A stretch of 10,459 nucleotides of DNA from an uncultured Collinsella sp. (GCA_958453575.1 CAUDYH010000020.1:1-10459), one strand, 5' to 3'; positions 1 through 7,103 are shown, counted from the stretch's first letter. A program made the numbers and translations. Notes: a model not told the origin generated them from the letters alone.

Positions 1-557
1 CCGCCGGACAGCCAATCGGGCATAGCGTTAAGCGCGTTGGTAACGGCCTCGGCCGGGATGATGCACAGAAGTACTGCCGGGATGGCGATACGAACACCCT
101 GCATGAGGATGCCGGCGTACTGCCAACGCTCGATGCCGGCGAAGTCGCCCTTCTCGGCGCAGGCGTCCATGGCGTGAACCATAGCGGTAGCCAGGGTACG
201 GCAGATCATGGTCAGGAACAGACCAGCGACCGACAGCGGGACGGCGACGGCGATGGCGGCGGTAACGGCCTTGGCCGAATCGGTGGCGCCACCGTTGAGG
301 GCGAGCACCATGATGATCGAAGAAGCGACCGAGGCCAGAGCGGCGTCAGGCGCGACGGCAGCGCCGACGTTAGCCCAGCCAAGGGCCATCATCTGGAGCG
401 AACCGCCCAGGAGGATGCCCTCCTGAAGGTGACCGGTTACGAGACCGATAAGCGTGCATGCCACGAGCGGCTGATGGAACTGGAACTCATCCAGAATGCC
501 TTCCATACCGGCAAGCAACGCGACAATCGCAACAAGCAGAATAGTGATTGCAGACAT
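1..557 (-). CDS. PTS mannose/fructose/sorbose family IIC component (partial, C-terminus off the left edge)
   Basis: This is the membrane channel subunit of a mannose-type phosphotransferase system, which moves the sugar across the membrane while IIAB phosphorylates it. About 185 N-terminal residues are visible and the frame stays open to base 1. The protein starts MSAITILLVAIVALLAGMEG and contains the family-typical stretch GHLQEGILLGGSLQMMALGW followed by NVGAAVAPDAALAS, within several hydrophobic segments. The ATG at 557 is preceded by AAAGGAGGG with about 8 bases spacing. Only 18 bases separate it from the stop of the IIAB gene, so the two are cotranscribed. In this family a IID gene normally follows IIC, and it would lie beyond the left edge. 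The family call is firm. The sugar cannot be told from the sequence, so I give no gene symbol. Confidence 0.93.
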   Translation of the reverse strand, partial: MSAITILLVAIVALLAGMEGILDEFQFHQPLVACTLIGLVTGHLQEGILLGGSLQMMALGWANVGAAVAPDAALASVASSIIMVLALNGGATDSAKAVTAAIAVAVPLSVAGLFLTMICRTLATAMVHAMDACAEKGDFAGIERWQYAGILMQGVRIAIPAVLLCIIPAEAVTNALNAMPDWLSG

Positions 558-575
558 GTATCGGACCCTCCTTTA

Positions 576-1565
576 CTATGCTTGAGCGGCCAGTTCGGCC
601 TTAGCTTTCTTCAACATGGCGTCGAGATCCTCGGAGGAATCCGAAGGAACCTTGCGGACCTCGAACTTGACGCCCTTGGCCTTGAGAGCCTCGATGGTCT
701 TGACATCGTCATCGCCCATAGCGACAGCGTTAGTGACGACGACCTTGCCCTTGGAGTGGGCCATGGAACCGATGTTGGCTTCCTTGATGTCGACGCCGGC
801 CTCGATGGCCCTGAGCAGATCCTGCGGGTTCTCGAACAGCAGCATCGCCTTGGTGTCGCCAAAGCGCGTGTCCTTGACGACCTCGGCCATCTTCTTGATA
901 GGCACGACGTTGGCGTGGACTCCCGGAGGGGCAGCCTGCTCGATCATGGTCTTGCGGAGCTCGTCGTGAGCAACGCCGTCGGAGACCACGATGATGCGGT
1001 TGGGGTTGATCTGCTTGGTCCACGTGGTGGCCACCTGACCATGCAGCAGGCGCGTGTCGATACGGACGTGGGCGATCTTGATGTGCCCGTCGCCGATCAC
1101 CGTTCCCGGAGGAATGGCACCCGCAGGAGCAGCGGCGGCCGCAGCCGGCTTCTTCTCCTCGGGCTCCAGAGACTCGGGCTTGACGCGCACGCCGGCCTTA
1201 GCCTCAGTCACGAGATGTTTTGCGATCGCATGTGCAGTGTTCTTTGCGTCAAAGCGCTGCGAATATGCCTCGATGAGCATAGGCAGATTGACACCGGTGA
1301 CGATAGCCCAGGAATCGTGGCCCTCGATGAGCCCGCTGATCTGGTTGAACGGCGTGCCGCCCCACAGATCAACGAGGAAGAGCACCTGCTCCTGGTCCTC
1401 GAAGGAAGCGATTGCTTCCTCGACCTTGGCTCGGAAGTCGTCGGGGCCCATGCTCGGCTCGAGCGAGACCACGGCAACAGACGGCTGATCGCCAAAGACC
1501 ATCGAGCCCGTCTGCTTGATTCCAGCCGCCAAGTCACCATGGCTAGCAAGAACAATACTTACCAT
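576..1565 (-). CDS. manX: PTS mannose-family fused IIAB component
   Basis: This cytoplasmic phosphotransfer protein takes phosphate from HPr and passes it through IIA and IIB to the incoming sugar. Numbering from the ATG at 1565 (329 aa), the IIA domain covers about 1-125 with the phosphorylated His9 in LASHGDLAAG, and Asp66 in LVDLWGGTPFN matches the conserved Asp67 of E. coli ManX. An Ala/Pro/Glu-rich linker spans about 131-154. The IIB domain follows, with its active His175 in RIDTRLLHGQVATTW. A GTG at 1568 is in frame, but the ATG at 1565 has the better spacing (7 bases) from AGGAGG at 1573-1578. The gene is first in the operon and IIC follows. The layout matches E. coli ManX closely, but the symbol states family, not proven mannose specificity. 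No key residue is missing. Confidence 0.95.
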   Translation of the reverse strand: MVSIVLASHGDLAAGIKQTGSMVFGDQPSVAVVSLEPSMGPDDFRAKVEEAIASFEDQEQVLFLVDLWGGTPFNQISGLIEGHDSWAIVTGVNLPMLIEAYSQRFDAKNTAHAIAKHLVTEAKAGVRVKPESLEPEEKKPAAAAAAPAGAIPPGTVIGDGHIKIAHVRIDTRLLHGQVATTWTKQINPNRIIVVSDGVAHDELRKTMIEQAAPPGVHANVVPIKKMAEVVKDTRFGDTKAMLLFENPQDLLRAIEAGVDIKEANIGSMAHSKGKVVVTNAVAMGDDDVKTIEALKAKGVKFEVRKVPSDSSEDLDAMLKKAKAELAAQA

Positions 1566-1882
1566 CACATAACCTCCTTTTTGTCTACGTATTTCCTACA
1601 CGACAGTTATGGAGTATAGCTGCAAATACAGCAGAATTGTTTGAAAAACTGCAAAAGGTAGCATTATTTGTTTAAACGTCTTGTTTTGTTACAAGCTGAT
1701 TACATTCCAGTATTTTGGCTGATTTGCTGCTGAGGATTGATAGCTGATCTATTTACATGACCGAATTGAGCACGCTGTTCATTATTGCCGGTTTTAAACA
1801 GACACAAATGTGCTCGGGTTGAGGCTATTTCGTTTAAACAGATGGTGCTTGACTAATGGTAAGAAATATGCTCTAGCAAAGT
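1566..1882. other. Non-coding upstream region of the PTS operon
   Basis: I see no credible gene here. The stretch is clearly more AT-rich than the genes on either side and should carry the promoter and regulator sites of the PTS operon. It contains an 8-bp palindrome GTTTAAAC at 1670-1677 and 1832-1839 and a one-base-longer variant, GTTTTAAAC, at 1791-1799. I looked for a sigma-54 (-24/-12) promoter, which some mannose PTS operons use, and found no convincing match. No clear catabolite-control (cre) site was seen either. Confidence 0.6.
1613..1618 (-). promoter_or_regulatory. Possible -10 box of the PTS operon
   Basis: Read on the minus strand this is TATACT, one base off the TATAAT consensus. 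It lies about 48 bases upstream of the IIAB start codon. The hexamer 17 bases further upstream is AACAAT, a poor -35, so an activator may be needed or the true promoter may be elsewhere. Confidence 0.3.
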
Positions 1883-1936
1883 AGTCGTTAGGGACGTTCT
1901 TTAATGACTAGTCGTTTAAGAACGTCCCCAACGACT
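1883..1936. terminator. 54-bp near-palindrome made of two tandem hairpins, likely transcription end of the hypA operon
   Basis: The 54 bases are an inverted repeat centred between 1909 and 1910, with 24 of 27 pairs perfectly complementary. Each half also folds alone: AGTCGTTA with TAATGACT on the left (one G-T pair), and AGTCGTT with AACGACT on the right. The two loops carry GGGACGTTCTT and its complement. It begins 3 bases beyond the stop codon of hypA and is the only strong hairpin there, so it most likely ends that transcript. On the minus strand one of the mismatches becomes a G-U pair, so the RNA stem is better in the hypA direction. There is no long T run after it (only ACTACTTT), so it is not a textbook intrinsic terminator. 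It could equally be a dispersed palindromic repeat. Confidence 0.55.
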
Positions 1937-1939
1937 TAG

Positions 1940-2368
1940 TTAGGCGATGTGGAGGGGGTTGGCGGCGTCGACGGCGTCGGGGGCATCGGATAGGCCGTCG
2001 GGGACAGCGTCTGTCGGGTCCTCGTCGGGGGTCTCGATCTGCTTGATCATGACCTCCTGGCCCTGCAGCAGATAGGTCTCGCCGCTACCGCAATGGGGGC
2101 AGGTCTTGCCGTGCTCGACCGTCGCGTAGTCGCAGCCGCACGCCTCGCAATGCGTCACGGCCTCGACAGGCTCCATGATAAGCTCCGCGCCCTGCGTGAT
2201 AGGCTTTTTATCTGCCGCCCAGCGCCAAGCATCAAGCAGCAGATCGGGAACGACGCCCGAGACCTCGCCCAGGAGCAGCGTCACGCTCGAAACGCGACTC
2301 ACGCCATTGGCGCGCGCCACATTCTCGACATCACGAATGATGTGGTAAACAATCCCGAGCTCGTGCAC
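1940..2368 (-). CDS. hypA: HypA-type nickel metallochaperone for [NiFe] hydrogenase maturation
   Basis: HypA proteins bind nickel at the N-terminus and help insert it into [NiFe] hydrogenases, usually with HypB. The protein starts MHELGIV, with the His2 and Glu3 expected of the nickel site. It has the zinc-ribbon pair CEAC (Cys74, Cys77) and CPHC (Cys90, Cys93). The GTG start at 2368 is set by the MHEL motif and by AAGGAA 7 bases upstream. At 142 aa it is longer than the usual 113-118 because of an acidic, Pro/Asp/Ala-rich tail from about residue 112. It lies 34 bases after the Fe-S flavoprotein gene and is probably cotranscribed with it. No hydrogenase or other hyp gene is in the window, so its client must be elsewhere in the genome. 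The family is clear and the client is inferred. Confidence 0.9.
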   Translation of the reverse strand: MHELGIVYHIIRDVENVARANGVSRVSSVTLLLGEVSGVVPDLLLDAWRWAADKKPITQGAELIMEPVEAVTHCEACGCDYATVEHGKTCPHCGSGETYLLQGQEVMIKQIETPDEDPTDAVPDGLSDAPDAVDAANPLHIA

Positions 2369-2402
2369 TTTTAATTCCTTCCGCCGTTCCCGTTATGACT
2401 AC

Positions 2403-5180
2403 TTACTTGCGACCGAATTTGATCTTGATGGCGCGCTTGAGTGCGTACTTGCCCAGGCTGGGAAGCTTTTGCTCGTATTTGACCATCGTTGAGCACTCGG
2501 GGCGGTCGCGATCCAGATGGATGGCGTCGAACGCGCACTTGGTGGTGCACAGACCGCAGCCGATGCACTTGTTGGGGTCGACGATCGAGGCGCCGCAGCC
2601 CAGGCAGCGAGCGGTCTCGGCGCGCACCTGTTCCTCGGTAAAGGTCTCGACGTACTCGCTAAACGGCGCGGCCTTCTCGCGTTCGCGGTCCACATGCGCA
2701 ACCTCGCGGCTCGCGTTGTCGTAGCTCTCGATCACGACGTCGTCACGGTCAAGCGCGGTGTAGCGGCGCTGGTTGCGGCCGATGGTGAGCGTGGAGCCCG
2801 GCTGCACAAAGCGGTGGATGGACACAGCAGCCTCGTGACCGGCGGCGATGGCGTCGATGGCAAAGCTGGGACCGGTGTAGACATCGCCTCCCACAAAGAT
2901 GTCGGGCTCGGCGGTCTGGTACGTCTGCGGATCGGCAAGGGCACCCTGGCCGCGGCCGAGCTCCACCTTGGAGCCAGCCAGCAGGTCGCCCCACACAATG
3001 GACTGGCCAATCGACATGACGACACGGTCGGCATCGACACGGCGCAAGTCGTTCTCGTCATACTCGGGCGCAAAACGGCCCTCGTCGTCAAAGACACGTG
3101 TGCAGCGCTTGAAGGTGATACCGCACACACGACCGGCCTCGTCCAGGTGAATCTCCTTGGGGCCCCAGCCGCAGCTGATGTGAGCGCCATCCTCGATGGC
3201 CTCGCGACGCTCCTCCTCGCTGGCAGGCATCTGGGCCTCGCTCTCCAGGCAGAACATCTCAACGTGCTCGGAACCCAGACGGCAGGCGTTGCGCGCGACG
3301 TCGATGGCCACGTTGCCGCCGCCCACCACGATGGTGCGCCCGGGCAGCGCGTCGATCTTGCCGCTGTTGACCTCGCGCAAAAAGTCGACGGCCACGGTCA
3401 CGTCCTCGGCATCCTCGCCCGGAATACCGGCAAGGCGGCCACCCTGGCAGCCAATGGCCACGTAAAAGGCCTTAAAGCCCTGCGCGCGAAGCTCGTCGAG
3501 CGTCACATCGCGACCGACCTCCACGCCATAGCGGAACTCGGCGCCCATCAGGCGAATGACCTCGACCTCGGCCTCGATAACGTCCTTCTGCAGCTTAAAG
3601 CTCGGAATGCCATAGGTGAGCATGCCGCCCGGGCGCTCGTTCTTCTCGAACACGACGGGCTTGTAGCCCTTCTCGGCCAGGTAGAAAGCGCAGGACAGGC
3701 CGGCCGGACCGGCGCCGATGATGGCGATCTTCTGGTCGAAGCCGCCGGCACGCGTCGGGGTCACCACAGGCGGGACATAGCGAGTCGCGGCATCCAGATC
3801 GCGCTGGGCGATAAACTTCTTGACCTCGTCGATAGCCACGGCCTCGTCCACGCGACCGCGGGTGCAGGCATCCTCGCAGCGGCGGTTGCACACACGGCCG
3901 CAGATAGCGGGCAGCGGGTTCTCGCGCTTGATGAGCGCCAGAGCCTCGTCGTAGCGGCCCTGCGCCGCAAGCTTTAAGTAGCCCTGAACGGCAACGTGAG
4001 CGGGGCAAGCCGTCTTGCAGGGCGCGGTGCCAGACTCGTGCGTCTCGATGCGGTTGTCGTTGCGGTAGTTGGGCGACCACTTGGTGTGATCCCACTTGGT
4101 GGCATCGGGCAGCTCCTGGCGCGGATACTCGGGCACGCGGCCGCCGGCCTTTTTGCTGCAAAGCTTCTGGCCCAGTTTGGCGGCGCCGGCCGGACACACC
4201 TCAACGCAGCGACCGCAGGCCACGCACTTGTCCTTCTCGACCTTGGCGACATAGGCCGAGCGCGACAGGTTGGGCGTGTTGAACAGCTGCGAAGTGCGCA
4301 GGGCGTAGCACACGTTGACGTTGCAGTTGCAGATGGCGAAGATTTTGTTCTCACCGTCGATGTTGGTGATCTGGTGCACAAAGCCGTTGTCCTCGGCCTG
4401 GCGCAGGATGTCGTAGACCTCCTCGCGCGTCACATAATGGCCGCGGTCGGTCTCGACCACGTAGTCGGCCATATCGCCCACGGCGATGCACCAATCGGCC
4501 GGGTCGTCGGCGCAGCCCTCTCCCATCACGCGACGGCTCGCGCGGCAGCTGCAAGTGCTGGCGGCATACTTACCCTCGTATTTGTCGAGCCAATGCTCGA
4601 TATGCTCGATCGGCACCGAGGTGCTCGCGGCATCGATGGCCTTCTCGACCGGAATGACATGCATGCCGATGCCGGCACCGCCAGGCGGCACCATCGGCGT
4701 GGCCTTGGACAGCGGTCCCTTGGACGCCTGCTCAAAGAACTTAGCATAGACCGGGTGCTCCTCGAGCTGGCCCATGCGCATGTTGAGGAACTCGGCAGAA
4801 CCCGGCACCAGCATGGGCAGCACCCACTGCTTGGCGCGCTCGGGGTTTTCCCAGTTGTACTCGAGCAGACCCGTGTAGCTCATGTCATCGAGCATTTTTT
4901 CGATCTGGGCCTCGGGCATGCCGGTGAGCTTGACCATCTCGGGCAGCGTATAGGGACGGCGCATCTTCATCTTGCAGAGCACTTCGGCCTGCTCGTCGGT
5001 TGCGGCCTCGGCAAACGACCAGTACTCGTAGCCCAGCAGCTCGTCGCGGTGCAACAGGCGGTTGGTGCAGTGCTCACACAGTTTGACGATGGCCTCGCGC
5101 GGATGCTCCGGTATCGGCGGCACGAACTCCGCGCCGATATCGGGCTCGGTATAGCTAATCCCCGGTCCGTTGAGAATCAT
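2403..5180 (-). CDS. Large multi-domain Fe-S flavoprotein, GltD/NfnB-like NAD(P)H oxidoreductase with extra ferredoxin modules
   Basis: This is probably a cytoplasmic electron-transfer enzyme moving electrons between NAD(P)H, FAD and several Fe-S clusters. Numbering from the ATG at 5180 (925 aa): CEHC at 35-38; a winged-helix-like segment at about 76-112; cysteines 210, 212, 223, 231, 284, 286 and 291 (CSCR and CNCNVNVC); a 4Fe-4S ferredoxin motif CVACGRCVEVCP at 319-330; the GltD N-terminal cysteines 388, 392, 427, 431, 435 and 439 (CGRVCNRRCEDAC); the FAD motif GAGPAG at 489-494; a second nucleotide motif GGGNVAIDVAR from 620; the closing FAD motif VGGDVYTGPS near 763; and a C-terminal ferredoxin with CLGC at 859-862 and CIGCGLCTTKC at 872-882. 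An in-frame GTG at 5264 would add 28 residues, but it lies by the operators and lacks a ribosome site, while AAGGGA sits 6 bases before 5180. The electron acceptor is unknown. Confidence 0.88.
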   Translation of the reverse strand: MILNGPGISYTEPDIGAEFVPPIPEHPREAIVKLCEHCTNRLLHRDELLGYEYWSFAEAATDEQAEVLCKMKMRRPYTLPEMVKLTGMPEAQIEKMLDDMSYTGLLEYNWENPERAKQWVLPMLVPGSAEFLNMRMGQLEEHPVYAKFFEQASKGPLSKATPMVPPGGAGIGMHVIPVEKAIDAASTSVPIEHIEHWLDKYEGKYAASTCSCRASRRVMGEGCADDPADWCIAVGDMADYVVETDRGHYVTREEVYDILRQAEDNGFVHQITNIDGENKIFAICNCNVNVCYALRTSQLFNTPNLSRSAYVAKVEKDKCVACGRCVEVCPAGAAKLGQKLCSKKAGGRVPEYPRQELPDATKWDHTKWSPNYRNDNRIETHESGTAPCKTACPAHVAVQGYLKLAAQGRYDEALALIKRENPLPAICGRVCNRRCEDACTRGRVDEAVAIDEVKKFIAQRDLDAATRYVPPVVTPTRAGGFDQKIAIIGAGPAGLSCAFYLAEKGYKPVVFEKNERPGGMLTYGIPSFKLQKDVIEAEVEVIRLMGAEFRYGVEVGRDVTLDELRAQGFKAFYVAIGCQGGRLAGIPGEDAEDVTVAVDFLREVNSGKIDALPGRTIVVGGGNVAIDVARNACRLGSEHVEMFCLESEAQMPASEEERREAIEDGAHISCGWGPKEIHLDEAGRVCGITFKRCTRVFDDEGRFAPEYDENDLRRVDADRVVMSIGQSIVWGDLLAGSKVELGRGQGALADPQTYQTAEPDIFVGGDVYTGPSFAIDAIAAGHEAAVSIHRFVQPGSTLTIGRNQRRYTALDRDDVVIESYDNASREVAHVDREREKAAPFSEYVETFTEEQVRAETARCLGCGASIVDPNKCIGCGLCTTKCAFDAIHLDRDRPECSTMVKYEQKLPSLGKYALKRAIKIKFGRK

Positions 5181-5273
5181 GGTTATCCCTTCTCTTGCCG
5201 CAGCCCGGCGAGACCGCAGCGCCCCTCTTTTTTTGCAGGCCGGGCATGCCCCCATGCCGTTCACCCGCTATTG

Positions 5274-5288
5274 TTGACATTGTGTCAA
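5274..5288. promoter_or_regulatory. Probable TetR-family operator 1
   Basis: This is a perfect 15-bp inverted repeat, TTGACA-TTG-TGTCAA. It lies in the divergent region between the Fe-S flavoprotein and tetR-like genes. Its arms equal the -35 consensus TTGACA on both strands, so bound repressor could block polymerase either way. Its centre is 23 bases from that of operator 2, about two helical turns. The assignment to the adjacent regulator is inferred from position. Confidence 0.6.
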
Positions 5289-5296
5289 AAACAGTA

Positions 5297-5311
5297 TTGA
5301 CGAACCGTCAA
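5297..5311. promoter_or_regulatory. Probable TetR-family operator 2
   Basis: This is a second 15-bp inverted repeat, TTGACG-AAC-CGTCAA, of the same design as operator 1 with one base changed in each arm. Together they give TTGAC(A/G)-N3-(T/C)GTCAA. A weaker look-alike, GACTGTT-N5-AACGGTC, is at 5322-5340. I could not place a convincing -10 for either divergent promoter. Confidence 0.6.
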
Positions 5312-5369
5312 CAATATTCAAGACTGTTAGGCGAACGGTCGGGCCCAAACGGATGAAAGGCGGCAAAAC

Positions 5370-6032
5370 ATGGGCAACAACGCAGCAGATATCTCTGTGG
5401 TCGATGCCGTCCCCGCATCCGATAGCGCGGCAAAACGCCTGACGGGCGACGAGCGCCGTCGCGAGATCCTCGCCGCTGTGCGCGCCGTGAGCGCCGAGCT
5501 TGGTGTGTCCCATCTTTCGGTATCGGCCGTGACCAAGCGGGCTGGCTGCACGCGTTCGCTGTTCTACCACTACTTTGCCGATATGGATGCCGCCGTCACC
5601 GCCGTTATGGACGAGGCAATCGACGGCTTTATCGCCGAGCTCGAGCAGTGGAACGCCAGCCGCACGGTTGGCGACATCGAAGGCGCACTCGACACCGTTG
5701 CTCCGCTCTTTAAGCGCCTGGTCGTGAGCGGCCACGAGTTGCCGAGCACGCTCACCTCGAGCAGCGGCGCGCTCTACGGCGGCTTTTTGCACAACGTGGT
5801 CCAGCGCGTGGCGCAGTATATCTGCGATACCACCGTGGTGGATTTTGTCGCCCATCACGAGCTACGCATCGACCATGTCTACGAGACGTTCTACACCCTC
5901 ATCATGGGGCTGCTGATGTATATCCGCACGCACCCCGATGCGCCCGACGAGACAGTCAAGGAAATCATCGCCTCGACGCTCCATATCGAGGGCTATACCG
6001 CCAAGTATCAGGAGCGCAAGCCCCAGAACTGA
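5370..6032 (+). CDS. TetR/AcrR-family transcriptional regulator
   Basis: This is a DNA-binding regulator of the usual TetR length (220 aa). An Ala/Asp-rich leader of about 25 residues comes first. The helix-turn-helix domain is at about 28-75, with the diagnostic run VSAVTKRAGCTRSLFYHYFADMD, in which the recognition helix is followed by LFYHYF. The remaining helical part (about 80-220) is the dimerisation and ligand domain. It has no recognisable ligand signature and contains a hydrophobic stretch, LIMGLLMYI, near 172-180. The ATG at 5370 is preceded by GAAAGG. It is divergent from the Fe-S flavoprotein gene and lies upstream of the membrane protein gene with a 63-base gap. Two matching palindromes in the 189-base divergent region suggest that it regulates itself and the neighbours on both sides. 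The ligand is unknown. Confidence 0.93.
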   Translation: MGNNAADISVVDAVPASDSAAKRLTGDERRREILAAVRAVSAELGVSHLSVSAVTKRAGCTRSLFYHYFADMDAAVTAVMDEAIDGFIAELEQWNASRTVGDIEGALDTVAPLFKRLVVSGHELPSTLTSSSGALYGGFLHNVVQRVAQYICDTTVVDFVAHHELRIDHVYETFYTLIMGLLMYIRTHPDAPDETVKEIIASTLHIEGYTAKYQERKPQN

Positions 6033-6049
6033 CGACATTTGGCCAAACT

Positions 6050-6077
6050 GCCCGCGATCAGAAGAGGGGCCGCGGGC
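6050..6077 (+). other. Short hairpin between the tetR-like and membrane protein genes
   Basis: GCCCGCG (6050-6056) and CGCGGGC (6071-6077) can form a 7-bp GC stem with a 14-base loop. It ends 18 bases before the next start codon, with the ribosome site AAAGGAGAG directly after it. There is no T run, so it is not an intrinsic terminator. It could tune expression of the downstream gene or RNA stability. A 7-bp GC stem can also arise by chance in DNA this rich in GC. Confidence 0.3.
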
Positions 6078-6095
6078 TTGTGAAAGGAGAGCAGC

Positions 6096-7103
6096 ATGCT
6101 GTTCGATGTTTGGGGTAGCAATACCCTTATCCACTGGGCCGGCTGGGCCATGGTCTTTATTGGCCTGATCGTGCTCAACGAGGTCGGCCGCCGCACCAAG
6201 CTGGGCGCGGCCATCATCTTTGGCGTGGCTCCGCTGGCCATGACCATCTACTGCGTCGCTATCGCCATCGGCGTCTCACAGGGTGCCGAGTGGGCGCTCA
6301 CCAACCCCACCCATGTGTACCAGAACAGCTGGTTCCACTACGCCAAGGTATACGCGGCGCTGGCCGGTTGCTGGGGCTTCATTGCCATTAAGTACCAGTG
6401 GGGCAAGATCGGCAAGGCGCATTGGTTCCGCGCGTGGCCGTTTGTGATCGTCGCCATCAACATCATGATCGCCGTCGTGTCCGACTTTGAGAGCGCCTAT
6501 CACTTCTTTGTCCTGGGCGAGTCCACCTGGGTCACCTCCGAGGGCGCCACGCAGCTCGCCGGCTGGAACAACGTGTTCAACGGCATCGCCGGTATCATCA
6601 ACATCTTCTGCATGACCGGTTGGTGGAGTGTCTACGCCTCTGAGGACAAGACCGACATGCTGTGGCCCGACATGACCTGGGTCTACATCATCGCCTACGA
6701 TATCTGGAACTTCTGCTACACCTACAACTGCTTGCCCACCCACTCCTGGTTCTGCGGCTTTGCACTGCTGCTGGCGCCCACCGTCGCCGCCTTTATCTGG
6801 AACAAGGGCGGCTGGATCCAGAACCGTGCCTTTACGCTGGCTATTTGGTGCATGTTTGCCCAGGTATTCCCGTACTTCCAGGAGGAGTCCATCTTTGTGA
6901 CCCACTCCACGCTCGACCCCGGCGCCGCTACCGCGGTCTCGATCGCCGCGCTGGTCGCCAACGTCGCCGCGATCATCTACATCGTCTACCGTGCCAAGAA
7001 GCTCGGCCGCAATCCCTACAAGCAGGACGTCTTTGAGGGCACCAGCGATTGGGAGAAGGCTACCGCTCGCCGCGCCAAGGTTGATTACGCGCACGCCGAG
7101 TAA
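6096..7103 (+). CDS. Multi-pass membrane protein of unknown function (DUF5692-like)
   Basis: This is an integral membrane protein of 335 aa with about nine hydrophobic segments, at roughly 12-30, 36-60, 82-100, 113-132, 160-180, 193-213, 218-236, 245-260 and 274-296. A charged cytoplasmic tail follows (RAKKLGRN to the end). It is unusually rich in Trp, Tyr and Phe, for example WFHYAKVYAALAGCWGF and YDIWNFCYTYNC. From memory it resembles the uncharacterised family DUF5692 of gut Firmicutes and Actinobacteria, which I could not check. The ATG at 6096 follows AAAGGAGAG at good spacing. It is downstream of the tetR-like gene and ends before a strong terminator, so it is the last gene of that operon. 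Transport or sensing is possible, but nothing in the sequence decides it. Confidence 0.8.
   Translation: MLFDVWGSNTLIHWAGWAMVFIGLIVLNEVGRRTKLGAAIIFGVAPLAMTIYCVAIAIGVSQGAEWALTNPTHVYQNSWFHYAKVYAALAGCWGFIAIKYQWGKIGKAHWFRAWPFVIVAINIMIAVVSDFESAYHFFVLGESTWVTSEGATQLAGWNNVFNGIAGIINIFCMTGWWSVYASEDKTDMLWPDMTWVYIIAYDIWNFCYTYNCLPTHSWFCGFALLLAPTVAAFIWNKGGWIQNRAFTLAIWCMFAQVFPYFQEESIFVTHSTLDPGAATAVSIAALVANVAAIIYIVYRAKKLGRNPYKQDVFEGTSDWEKATARRAKVDYAHAE

Noticed and set aside
174..1619. A long open frame on the plus strand opposite the PTS genes
   Set aside because: It covers two well-recognised minus-strand PTS genes, is rich in Asp, His, Arg and Gly as antisense frames of high-GC genes are, and matches no family I know.
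1640..1670. Possible sigma-54 promoter for the PTS operon around the minus-strand TTTTGCA
   Set aside because: The required GG at the -24 position is missing at the correct distance.
5181..5264. Upstream GTG start adding 28 residues, including CPAC, to the Fe-S flavoprotein
   Set aside because: There is no ribosome site at 5264, the stretch is Arg/Ala-rich, and it reaches almost to the operators. The ATG at 5180 has AAGGGA at good spacing.
2517..5300. Two long plus-strand frames (2517-3977 and 3996-5300) antisense to the Fe-S flavoprotein
   Set aside because: The minus-strand protein has many family motifs over its whole length. The antisense frames are composition artefacts without recognisable motifs or ribosome sites.
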